Of a stretch of DNA of 20,505 nucleotides, positions 9,317 to 19,016 are shown piece after piece. Every line of letters starts with the position of its first letter. Position 1 is the stretch's first letter. The stretch lies in NCBI GenBank assembly GCA_021464525.1, contig JADRCO010001300.1, positions 1-20,505 on the forward strand, written 5' to 3'. Below the pieces are notes generated by a model. It saw only the letters and a list, made by a program, of their open reading frames with translations. It was not told where the DNA came from and did not search any database. Origin of the DNA: Rhizophagus sp. LPA8_4_AMF (lineage: Eukaryota; Glomeromycota; Glomeromycetes; Glomerales; Glomeraceae). Position numbers and translations under genes: made by a program.

Positions 9317-10168
9317 ATGATCAAAGTTCCATTATTACTCGCATTCATATTAGTATCATCTTTATATTCACTAACATCAGTTAAAGCATATCATTTACCT
9401 CATCAAAAAATAATTGGTATCAAAACTAGTGAGTATTTATATTTATTTATGTAAGTATATTTCTTCCTCTTCTAAAAAAAATTCTTTATCTCTATATAGA
9501 ACAACCAATTATTGATTTGCCAAAGAATATTACAATTCCATCCGATCGTAATTTTAAATTCGCATTGTATGCTCATGGTTATCAAATTTATCAATGCAGT
9601 GCCGAAAATAAAACTTGGACATTAGGTAAATAAATATTTGAATTTTTACCGCATGTTATGTCACGTGTATAATTACAGTCTATTTACATATTTTCTTGTA
9701 GTTACTCCTGTAGCAGAATTAATTAATGATAAAGACACCGAAACATTCACTCCACGTTATTACATAGCTAAACATTATTTCGTAAAAGAACGTAAGTATA
9801 TGATTTAATTACGTTCGAATTATATAAAATAAAATTTTTTAATTTTTTTTTTCTTTTTTATATTATGTACAGCAATTAATGGAGGACGTCCAACATGGGA
9901 ATCAATTATACAAGGTGATAATTCCAAAGTTACGACTAAAATGGTAGCTACGAATGCTTCTCCTGATAATCCAAAGAAAAATGTTCCATGGCTGGTAACT
10001 CAAACAACGGCCAATTTTGGTAATGGTGCTTTTGGTGATATTACTCATATAATTCGCGTAAATACAGTCGATGGAATTGCTCCTCCTATTGAAGATTGTG
10101 GAGTAAAATATCCAGATAATTATTTATATTATAGTGAATATTATACCGATTATTGGTTTTATCATTAG
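9317..10168 (+). CDS. Secreted DUF3455 protein, copy B (4 exons)
   Basis: Exons are 9317..9428, 9500..9625, 9702..9791 and 9873..10168, with GT-AG introns all in phase 1. The product is 207 aa. Residues 1-24 are a signal peptide ending near VKA. The body aligns with copy A throughout: DLPKNITIPSDRNFKFALYA, IYQC, TWTLVTPVAELI, KHYF, GGRPTWES, VPWLVTQTT, FGDITHIIRVNTVDGIAPP and EDCG, then a Tyr-rich C-terminus (Y-Y-x-D-Y-W-F-Y-H) matching YYTTQYWYYH of copy A. It lies 630 bp downstream on the same strand, so the pair is a tandem duplication. Its three introns occupy the same places and phase as the first three of copy A. The last two are missing and replaced by one continuous exon. Likely extracellular; biochemical role unknown. 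Confidence 0.87.
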
Positions 10169-10716
10169 AATTATAATTTATTAGACAGTAGTGATCTTAT
10201 TTATATTCATAAGCCCCAAATTTCATACTTTCACTATGTACACTAATATTTTTTTTAATATACTAAGTTAACAAACATAAGACAATTTTTTCAGTATTAT
10301 CGAGTAACTTCTTGTGCTACCAATAATAGAGAGTGACAAAGAAGTTGAAAAATGTTCTCGGCGTGACCGATTATGATTAATAAAAGTTTAAAATCATCAC
10401 TTATACAAGACAATTAAATCCTTTTTGTGTTAGAATTTCTCTGTGTCCATTGCATCATCATTCAAATTTCTGTTGTTCTAAGGTTTATGTGGCAAAGAAA
10501 CGCCACAACGGCAACTTCCGAAACTTTCGAATAATGATCTGTAAAATTTCACATGCACATGTCTACTAAACCATAGTTGGAAAGTTATAGCACTAGTACA
10601 TTTTGTCAACAAGCATTAATATTTAATCAAAGACCGTCGATCACGACATGTTTCACAAGATTACCTTTATAACCAAAATTTTTTTTTTTTTTTCTTTCTC
10701 TCTTTGAAATTTGACA
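10169..10716. other. Intergenic region before the haem lyase gene
   Basis: A mixed-composition spacer with no coding exon. It contains a small hairpin GTGGC...GCCAC near 10489-10506 and ends with a T-rich stretch (10679-10704) directly before the start codon, similar to the T-rich leader before the kinase gene. Likely the 3' region of DUF3455 copy B plus the promoter of the next gene. Confidence 0.5.
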
Positions 10717-11709
10717 ATGTCTTCTAGTAATATTCCTTCAGGATGTCCCATGCATGAAAAAGCACAAGATTCTCAGAATGAGACATTATATAATAATTCC
10801 TTAAAAAATACTTCTAATAAAAGTTGTCCAATAGTACATTCAGGGGATGCTCTTTCACCAGATAATCAAATGCCACATTTATCTCAAGAACAAGTGCCCG
10901 GACAACGAAAATATCTTCCAACTGAACGTATTATTTCTTCAATTCCAAAAGCCAAAAGTTCTGATTATTGGGAATATCCTTCTCCGCAACAATTTTATAA
11001 TGCTTTAGTTAGGAAAGGCTGGGAAACTCCCGAAGAAAGCATTGAAACTATGGTTGATATACATAACTTTTTAAATGAAAATGCTTGGAATGAGATTCTT
11101 AGATGGGAGAAAATGAAAAAGTGGTACGTAATTAATATAATTTAATTGATTTGGTAGGTGATATAATAATCGATTTTGGTTGATATAATTCATTTGATAT
11201 TCTTAATAAAAAAATATGATAATAATGTGGTCAACATAATATATTCATTCTTTCTCTCTTCTACTATTTGCATATTTAAAAGCAATTGTAATGGACCAAA
11301 ATTATTACGTTTTAGAGGACGACCGCAAGAACTTAGCCCAAAAGCTCGAATATTACAATGGGCATCAAAAATATTTCCTTCATTAGGGTAAAAGTTTTAT
11401 TTCTTTGAAATAAATGTATTGATTCTCCTTTCTTAATTTCTCTTATACTTTAATTTTAGTACACCACCACCTTTCGATCGTCATGATTGGACAATTGATA
11501 GATGTGGTAGAGAAGTACGTTATGTAATTGATTATTATTCAGCACCTGATGAAGGAGATAATCCTGTATTTTACCTTGACGTACGGCCAGCATTGGACTC
11601 TATCGATAGTGTCGTTGATAGGATTAAAGTTGCTACTAAAGAAACTTTTGAGCAACTTAGAGAAAGAGCGAAAGTTGCAAGACAGGAAACTGAAGGCGAT
11701 AGATCATGA
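10717..11709 (+). CDS. HCCS/CYC3: Holocytochrome c-type synthase (cytochrome c haem lyase)
   Basis: Exons are 10717..11123, 11283..11387 and 11460..11709. The product is 253 aa, near the family's usual length. The enzyme attaches haem covalently to the CXXCH motif of apocytochrome c in the mitochondrial intermembrane space. Two N-terminal CP haem-regulatory motifs are visible, SGCPMH (8-13) and SCPIVH (36-41). The core follows: [38 protein letters not shown], the [14 protein letters not shown] block, [29 protein letters not shown] and LDVRPALDS. His116 in [10 protein letters not shown] aligns with the haem-ligand His (His154) of the human enzyme, and the His in FDRHDW is also kept. Intron 1 splits Cys136 and intron 2 splits Gly171, both in phase 2. 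The ATG two codons after an in-frame TTG is the natural start. It has no cleavable presequence, as is usual for this family. Confidence 0.95.
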
Positions 11710-12283
11710 TTTAGATTCGCATTATTTGATACAACTTTGAAAATATTTTTTCATAATAGATTGATTAATTTAAAAATTAGTAAATTATTCCAAAAAAATA
11801 TTTATAAAATATACAAAATAGAGTGTACCTAATCACAAGTGTCCTACGCTTACGCTTCGAACAATTATTACGTTACGATTATAAATTTAAATAATTTTCT
11901 TTCTTTTTCTTAATTGATGAAAAAGCGCGTAGAGTAATCGGCCCTACAACGATATAATCATGTGATATGTACTATTGTTGATTTTTTAGCCCCCTTATTT
12001 ATAAACCAGTTATATTAACTATCAATGACCTTATTAGCCTGTTAAAGACCAGTTATAAAATTCCAAAATTAGTTTGTATCTCAATTAATACAACAACTGA
12101 AAAAAATTATAAAAACGCAACTTTTAACTAAAACAAGAATAAAATAGAAATTAATAATAATGAATTTCATTTATTCTTTCCAGGAATCAAAAAATCTAAA
12201 TATTTCATCGTTTCTTATATAGATAGATGTATTAGAAAAAATAAATAAATAAGTAATAACAAACAATATTTTTTTTTTTTTGA
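11710..12283. other. Intergenic region before the kinase gene
   Basis: No gene is seen. It contains the 3' region of the haem lyase gene and a promoter region ending in a run of 12 T (12270-12281) two bases before the kinase ATG. A minus-strand frame running from here into kinase exon 1 has no supporting features. Confidence 0.5.
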
Positions 12284-14227
12284 ATGGCTTACAAAAACAA
12301 CTATTGGTCACCTGTATATTCAAATAGTAATCCAAAAGCTTCTTCGATTTCAAAAAGACCGGGTTTCCTCTCTTCCTCTTCAAAAAGTAAATCATATAAA
12401 AATAGAAATCAATTTGGACTATGTACAGCCTGTAATAAACCGAATACACATTCCGAATGGTGTCAGAAATGTAATTCAGAAAATTTTCGAAAGAAATTTA
12501 ACCATTGGACAAGTGGTAATGAATTAATTGATAATTTTATAAAAGGTTTTCAATTAAGTGCTACTAATAATAGACAAGTATTAGAATGGATACCATATGA
12601 TCAATTTCGAAGTTTTAAATTTATTGCAAGAGGTGGTTTCGCTAAAGTTTATTCTGCCATTTGGAAGGATGGATTTATAAAAAAATGGGATCATGAAAAA
12701 AATGATTGGGGAAGAATGAGTAATTGGAAAGTTGCATTAAAAACTATGCAGAATTCTGCCAAATTGTCTCCGAAATTTTTTGATGAAGTAAATAATTAAA
12801 TACTCAATTTTTTTTAATATATCTTTTTTTTTTTTTTTATCACGCATATAATATACTCATTCATTATATCATATCATAGATTAAAGCATGTGTTAAATGT
12901 GGAGGAGGATTCGGGTTAATTAGATGTTATGGAATATCGCAAGAACCAGAAACTGGAGATTATATTATAGTGTTATATTATGCGCATCGTGGCAATTTAA
13001 GAACTTATCTAGAACAGCATTATGGAGAACTTGATTGGATACAAAAGTTGGGGATATTAAAACAAATTGCTGAAGGATTAAATAAAATCCATCAAGCAGG
13101 ATTAGTTCATAGGGATTTTCACAGTGGAAATATCCTTCAAGGTAAAAATTCTGAAATAGCAGATTTAGGATTTACTGGACCCGCAGTTAAAGAATCTACA
13201 TCGGAATATAATCGCACAGTTTATGGTGTTCTACCCTATGTTTCACCCGAAGTTTTACGTGGTAAAAATTACACTCCCGCGTCCGATATTTACAGTTTTG
13301 GTATTATCATGTGGGAAGTTTCAGAATGTATCTCTCCATTCAGTGATCGTGCACATGACGCTCTTCTTGCTTTAGATATTTGTCGTGGGCTTCGCCCTAT
13401 CAGTGAAGTTTGTATGCCAAAACCTTTGGTTAAATTAACTAATAGATGCTGGGATGCAAATCCAAAAAAACGTCCCAGTGCCCTTGAGCTATATGAAACG
13501 TTTCATAAATGGTATTGGGATTTAAAAGATGGTGTCGAGAACGAAATAACTGCGGCGTTTAATACCGCTGATTATGATTATTCTCAATTATCATCTCCAG
13601 CATCTAGCAGATCTGTAACTGCAACGCACCCGTTAGCTATTTATACAAGTCGTTTACTGGATTTTAATGATCTTCCTGAACCTATAAATGCTCCATTCAA
13701 AAGATCATCGGTTTCAACTACACGTATGTTAAACGTAAATTTTAAAACTTGCCTTAGATTTTATAATATTCTCATTGTATATATATATTTTTAGGTTCGA
13801 TTGATACACTCACAGAAGAAGAAGGTAAATTTTACTTTAGATATTTTGTTTTAAATAAAATCAAAAACAAAATATTATATATTGAATAAAATTTTCTTTA
13901 TATTTTATAGAATATGTGACGCGTCAATTTGAAGAAGATCTTGTATATGGTAATTTTTTTGTTTAACTATAATGTGTGTATGTATCTGTGCTAATTCTTA
14001 TTCTTTTATTTTGAAATTTTAGTTTTCGAATCAGAAACGACAGTACCTGCAGGTAAATTTAATACAAAAAAAAAATAAATTTCCGCAAAATTTCCCATTT
14101 ATATATCTATGTTATAAAAATGGTTACTTATTGTTATTTTTATTTAGTTACATTCGTACCTGAAGAGAAGAAAGATGTGTATATCACGCGTCAATTTGAT
14201 ACCGACCTTCCTTGGGAAGGATTATAA
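12284..14227 (+). CDS. TKL-type protein kinase with CxxC/CxxC leader and microexon tail
   Basis: Exons are 12284..12787, 12880..13723, 13795..13824, 13911..13949, 14023..14052 and 14148..14227, giving 508 aa. A Ser-rich N-terminus leads to a four-Cys motif (Cys47, 50, 60, 63, in LCTACNKPNTHSEWCQKC) followed by WTSGN, a leader known from the expanded Rhizophagus kinases and probably zinc-binding. The kinase domain spans about 107-377: glycine loop ARGGFAKV (115-122), VALK lysine Lys153, a likely helix-C Glu168, HRDFHSGN (245-252) with catalytic Asp247 and Asn252, DLG (263-265) in place of DFG, SPE (290-292) and RPSALEL. All catalytic residues are present, so it should be active. HRD makes it an RD kinase. 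The tail is encoded by four short exons and carries YVTRQFEEDL and YITRQFDTDL, two related motifs. Substrate and pathway are unknown. The last four introns are all phase 1. Confidence 0.92.
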
Positions 14228-15061
14228 AAAATTTTAATTTTTAATTTTTATTGATTTTATATTCCTTTTATATTATTATAAACATTAATTATTATAAAAA
14301 TCTAATATTTATTATGAAGATCTAATATTTATTATAATTTATTATAACAATATTCATACTATATTTTTTAGATATTTTATTTAAGCTATTTATACGAAAA
14401 AAGCATAATTTGTGAATCATTTTTTCAATATAAATTAAACTTTTAAATAAACTTTTTTAAGCTTTTAAATGTTATGATCAGTTCCAATTTCAAACGATAA
14501 TAATATTATTGAACAGGGGACTTACAGGGGCAATATCACTTGACGTGGCAAAATTACCTATACTAAAATAAGCTCCTCCTATACAAATATTTATAGGGCA
14601 GTTGACAAATCATAGCTAATATAAAAACTTAAGATTATAAATTTATATATACGTGATCAAAAATGGAATGCCGAAAATATGATTATGAAAGTTGGACACC
14701 GTATTTTTGTATGGGCGAATAGTCTAACATTTGAGAGATTATATATTTTTTGTCAATATGTATTCTACCAGTTTAACCACTTTTCGACAATAAAATTTAT
14801 ACCAAATGATATTTTTTATTGATATTCTCACGGATGATGTTTAAAAAAAAGTATTTCTATATTAGTTAAAAAAGTCATCGAAAAAAAAAAGAAATTTTAT
14901 GGACAGAACCGGGATATTTCACGGAGTCACCGTGGGAATACCATGGTTTTCACAATGAAGTCCTTATAAAAGCCTTATATTTTATTATAAAAATTATTAT
15001 AGAAAATTTTATTATGATTATCTTAGTTATGTATGGTCTTTTCGCTATGGTTCGATCCAAT
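14228..15061. other. Intergenic region, no gene supported
   Basis: It contains the 3' region of the kinase gene, with AATAAA at 14446-14451 and repeated ATCTAATATTTATTAT strings near 14301-14340. A short frame around 14663 opens with ATG and stops within 20 codons. CACGGAGTCACCGTG near 14920 is a small hairpin. Nothing here can be called a gene. Confidence 0.5.
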
Positions 15062-15397
15062 GGGTGCATTTACAAAATTCAATTAGATTGGATTGAGTCG
15101 ACGCCTCAATCCAATCCATATTTACAACGATTTGGATTGGATTGAGCATCAATTGGATTGAATTTTACTATTTAATTTCCCAATCCAGGGTATACCCCAC
15201 GATTGACTAAACCATACCGTGCATTTACCACCATCCACCATCATATCCACCACCATTTACCACTACTATTTACTATTTCACATGTTATATAAAATCTATA
15301 ATTCAATCCACTTATTTGTGAATACGGATTGGAAGTGGATTGGATTATGAGAAATCTAATAAGATCGGCAAATCCAACCCAATTTGTGAATACACCC
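15062..15397. mobile_element. MITE-like element with GGGTG ends, 336 bp
   Basis: The left end reads GGGTGCATTTACAAA and the right end, reverse complemented, GGGTGTATTCACAAA, a 13 of 15 match. The interior is crowded with GGATTG/CAATCC motifs in both orientations, including a 12-bp perfect hairpin (15086-15097 with 15105-15116, arms GATTGGATTGAG). TTTGTGAATAC occurs twice as a direct repeat (15315-15325 and 15383-15393), like a duplicated right terminus. A CCACCA-rich patch lies in the middle. No open reading frame. I cannot find a clean target duplication, so the superfamily is undetermined. Confidence 0.6.
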
Positions 15398-15873
15398 ACA
15401 GTTCGAACGATCGGGCAAAAACTATTAATGAATGATATTCAATCACATGACGAATGTCCTATCGAAATATTGAATAATCGAATACGAGCAAGTTACACTA
15501 ATTAGATTAGGGTTAGGATTCAACGCTTGTCGCAAATTATCACAGTTTGTCACGCCCTTCTATGTGCTCATTCTAAGTAAAAAAAAAAATACTATTTGTC
15601 ACCTCATTAGACATAAAAAATGTAATTTGAATAAAAGATTACAAATAACTTTTGTGAATGACGTTTATCTAAATCATGTGAAACTTACAAATAACTTAAC
15701 TAAAATTACACAAGATTGTTCAGCCGTCAACAAGGAACATCAGAACATCGAAAAGTTTTTAAAATCGGATTAATTTATAGCCCGAATAAAGTATAAATAC
15801 ATGGGATCATTTTCCCATTTCTCCCCTCCTTCTCCTATTTTTCTAAACCTGTATTTAAAAAAAATTTAAAGAA
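15398..15873. other. Promoter region of the mitochondrial CDF gene
   Basis: A 69-aa frame at 15564-15773 has low-complexity composition and no recognisable motif and is not called. Near the gene, TATAAAT (15792-15798) lies about 80 bp before the ATG and is followed by a C/T-rich stretch (15809-15848), a common arrangement of fungal promoters. Confidence 0.5.
15792..15798 (+). promoter_or_regulatory. Likely TATA box (TATAAAT) of the CDF gene
   Basis: TATAAAT stands in a less AT-rich context than most of the window and precedes a pyrimidine tract and the ATG at 15874 by about 80 bp. Position and flanking pyrimidine tract support it. No transcription start is known. Confidence 0.4.
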
Positions 15874-17846
15874 ATGAATAAATTTAACCGAAACACGTCC
15901 ATAAAAATTCTGAAAAATTTATCAAAATTATCATCCTCTTTTAACATTGTTATAAATACAACAAATAATAATATTAATAATAAATATTTTTTTCATTCTT
16001 ATAATAAAACGAATTCATCATTATATAATTTATCACGATTTAAAAATGAGAATAATAAAAATATAAATATTTTACAAAATAATAATAATAATAATAAACC
16101 ATACTTAATTTTTGAGCAACAAAAAAGATGGCATATTCATCATCATCATCATGGTCATGGAAATGAAGAACATTCGGGTTTGGTTGCTGCACTTACTATT
16201 TCTGATTCAAGTAAGTTAATTAAAAAATATATATATGTATATATGTTGTTTTTATTGATTTTAATTCATCGGATATGTGTTTTTTAAATAACAAGAAAGT
16301 CGTGGAACAAAAATTACATTGTGGGGACTTGCAAGTAATGTTGGACTAACCGCAGCAAAAGGTGTAGCTGGTTTGTAAGTATTAAAAAAGAGAATATTAT
16401 TTACTTATTTATTTATTTTTATTTATTTATTTTTTTTGGAATAAAAGGAATTAAAAAGACTAATCTTTTTATTATGCATTAAAAAGGGTGATGAATTCCG
16501 CGTCATTAGTAGCCGATGCTGCGCATTCTTTAAGCGGTACCTATTGGTTAACAATTTAATATGATTTCTCAATTAAAATTAATGGTTTTTTTTTATATAT
16601 GTAGATCTAATTAGCGACTTTGTGACATTGTACACTTTTCGAAGATCTAGGCGGTAAATAAATCTTATTAAAAAAATAACCATAAATTTCAAGTTGTTCA
16701 CATTGATATTTTTTATTTTAAATAATAGCCCTGCAGATGCAACTCATCCTTACGGATATGGTAAATATTAATAAAAAGTTATCAACTATGAATGTAAAAA
16801 ATTCATTTTGTTTTTATTATAGGGAAATATGAATCGATCGGATCATTAGCAGTTTCTTCGCTATTAATAGCAGGAGCAATTGGAATTGGTCATCATTCCT
16901 ACGAATTATTGGTTGATCTTCTTCCAGTAGAAATACCGACTAATATAAGTGAACTCAACGGTGCCATAAATAGTGCAAATTTACATCCTCTAAATCCTAA
17001 TGCTGCTTGGTTTGCCGCAGCATCTGTCCTTGTTAAGGAAATATTATTTCGAATCAGTATGTTTAATTTTACTGATAAATTCACTTTCTTTATATTATTA
17101 TTAATCAAAATTAATTTTTCGACTATAAAAAATTTTTCAATAGCATTAAAAATCGGATTAGAAGAACGATCGGACGTTTTACTAGCCAATGCATGGTAAA
17201 TACAAAATTTTTACAAACAAAAAAAATTGGAATGATTTATTGGTTCTTTTTTTGATTGCAGTATTTTTTTTTATTTTTGATCCTTTTTCATTTAATAATA
17301 TTTAATTTTATTTAGGCACCATCGTAGTGACGCAGCTTCAAGTTTGGTAGCCCTTGGAGCAATTGTGGGGAGTTATCTTGGATTTCCATTTCTTGATCCG
17401 GTAGGTGGTATCTTAGTAGCAGGAATGATAATGAAAAATGGATTTGAGATTATGTTAAGTTCATTAAAAGAATTAGCTGATATGAAAGTTGAAGAGGATA
17501 TTATAAGCCAAGTTGAAAAAGCCGTTGAAAAATCAAAGGTAACATATATATTATTAAATAATTCTTTTTTTTACATATAGATATATGTAATATTATACAT
17601 GTACCTAACATTTAATTTTTATTTTAGGGTGCTAATTCAAGTATAGTAAATTTTCATAGTATAAGAGGCAGAAAGTCGGGTCCATTTCATTTAATCGATA
17701 TGGTGTTACAAGTTGATCCCGATATAACTGTATCAAAAGCTCATCACATCGAGGAACAAGTTAGACAAACTGTTAAGGATGAATGTAAAAGTGTTAAAGA
17801 AGTTTTGATGCATTTGGATGTTGAAGATCAACAACCTCATCATTAA
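15874..17846 (+). CDS. MMT1-like: Mitochondrial cation diffusion facilitator, MMT type (9 exons)
   Basis: Exons are 15874..16210, 16296..16374, 16487..16536, 16605..16653, 16729..16760, 16823..17056, 17144..17195, 17316..17538 and 17628..17846. The product is 424 aa. Cation diffusion facilitators move divalent metals (Zn, Fe, Mn) out of a compartment, and the MMT branch acts in mitochondrial iron handling in yeast. The first 85 residues are basic, Asn/Ser-rich and acid-poor, fitting a mitochondrial presequence. A His cluster follows (WHIHHHHHGHG, 86-96). Membrane helices begin near 117. Helix 2 holds the metal-site pair His152/Asp156 (AHSLSD) and helix 5 His279/Asp283 (WHHRSD), giving the two HxxxD motifs typical of zinc-capable members. 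HPYGYGKYESIG (178-189) is the strongly conserved family loop. The C-terminal cytoplasmic-type domain includes HSIRGRKSGPFHLIDM and ends in His-His. Exons of 32-52 nt are unusually small. The metal cannot be decided from sequence. Confidence 0.93.
16136..16152 (+). repeat. CAT trinucleotide run coding for five His
   Basis: Five consecutive CAT codons in exon 1 of the transporter encode the His cluster after the presequence. A run of AAT codons (16078-16097, six Asn) lies just upstream. Both can change length by slippage without breaking the frame. Confidence 0.6.
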
Positions 17847-18037
17847 TTTAATTATTAATCTTTTCAGGAATAGTTTTTTAGTGGAATTGTATATTTATTT
17901 CAATCTATTCTTGAAAAGTTTCTATATTAAAATAATATGCTATTAATAATAATAAATGATCCACTTACTTGAAAGATTAATTAATATAATAATAAATTAT
18001 TCAAAAGCATCGCTTAAGTACTCATAATAAAATTTCC
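17847..18037. terminator. Shared 3' region between convergent genes
   Basis: Only 191 bp separate the stop codons of the transporter (plus) and VPS25 (minus). AATAAA at 17951-17956 could serve as the poly(A) signal of the transporter. Overlapping 3' untranslated regions are likely if either transcript extends as usual. Confidence 0.4.
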
Positions 18038-19016
18038 TTATCCATTAACCCCAAAAAACTTTACACCCATGTCATCAGTGCTAGTTCCTTGAAATATTTG
18101 TGCTCCACCTTTTTTCACTAATATATCCAGTGCTTTCATTAAAATTGTTTGATCTAATCCATGAAATTCTATCACCAATTAATAATAAAATAACATTGTT
18201 AAATATGAAAATACAATATGTGAAAGTATGAATTACTATCATAATTATAAATTAATTATATTTACCGAACCCTTCAGTAGAATCTCCATGTGCAATTTCA
18301 TATACTGTTACTACAGAATTAGACATTCCAGTTTCTAATACCTGAAATATTTATATAATAAAAAATTAATTTCAAAAAAAATTTTTTAATATAAAAAACA
18401 ATAATATATTAAATAATATAGACCCAATTATGAATTAAATTAGCCCAATCTTCTGGTTTCCTCCAGTAAATTATCGCGGAATCTTTTTTAGATGGTGGAT
18501 CCCATTCTGCTGTTCCTAAATTAATATAAAAATTACAAATAAATAATACATATTATAAGAACGATATAAAAAAACCTCATTAAATCGAATACCTCGGTAA
18601 ACCATTGTATCGATTATCGCTTGTAATGTATCAAGTTTTAATTTTCCTATTTTTTTTTAAAAAAAATGAAATCAAATAATTATTGTATTTTTTTCTTAAT
18701 TCAAAAAAAAAAAAAAGAAAAAATCAAAAAAATTTTACGTCGAATTCCTTGACTATTTAAATTGAATAAATCACTATTTAACGATTCGGATAAATTGAGC
18801 CGATATAACTTATGATGTCTATAATATGATAAAATTATTTCTGACCAAAGTGCGGCCTGATTTTGCCATGTTGTTTGAGTTGGTTGTAATCTATTTAAAA
18901 TTAAATCCGTATTTATTCGTTTTTTGAGAGTATAAAGAAGTAGAATTTACTTACGTGTAAAACGGAGGAAAGTTATGTATTGAAGGAAAAGAAAAGGAAT
19001 TTTCGGAATTTTCCAT
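18038..19016 (-). CDS. VPS25: ESCRT-II subunit VPS25 (6 exons)
   Basis: Exons on the minus strand are 19016..18955, 18890..18739, 18646..18593, 18515..18424, 18341..18266 and 18168..18038. The product is 188 aa, near the usual length of about 175-200. VPS25 forms two arms of the Y-shaped ESCRT-II complex on endosomes and recruits VPS20/CHMP6 to sort ubiquitinated cargo into multivesicular bodies. NFPPFYTLQP (15-24) carries the PPF docking motif that binds VPS22 and VPS36. Two winged-helix domains follow, about 25-105 and 106-180. The second includes YWRKPEDWANLIHNWV, MSNSVVTVYEIAHGDSTEGFEFHGLDQTIL, and a C-terminal GVKFF as in animal VPS25. The frame closes across all five introns. Four donors are GTA-type, but intron 4 begins GTCTAT, a weak site. 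A seven-residue insertion (STDDMG area) distinguishes the end of the protein. Confidence 0.93.

Noticed and set aside
11124-11282. Possible extra mini-exon in the first haem lyase intron
   Set aside because: The family often has a slightly longer stretch before the CxC block, but every alternative acceptor brings in a stop. The direct junction gives the conserved [11 protein letters not shown] with a continuous frame.
12171-12449. 92-aa minus-strand frame
   Set aside because: Antisense to kinase exon 1 and its T-rich leader.
15048-15060. GGTTCGATCC, resembling a tRNA T-arm
   Set aside because: The flanking bases do not form a T stem, and no D-arm, anticodon arm or acceptor stem fits upstream.
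15505-15519. TTAGGGTTAGG, telomere-like
   Set aside because: Only about one and a half TTAGGG units; too short to mean a telomere or interstitial array.
15564-15773. 69-aa plus-strand frame upstream of the CDF gene
   Set aside because: Lys/Asn-rich with no motif; composition is what random AT-rich DNA gives, and it lies across the promoter region.
16899-17189. Overlapping 96-aa frames on both strands
   Set aside because: The plus-strand one is the CDF exon 6 and 7 frame read through the intron at 17057-17143. The minus-strand one is its shadow.
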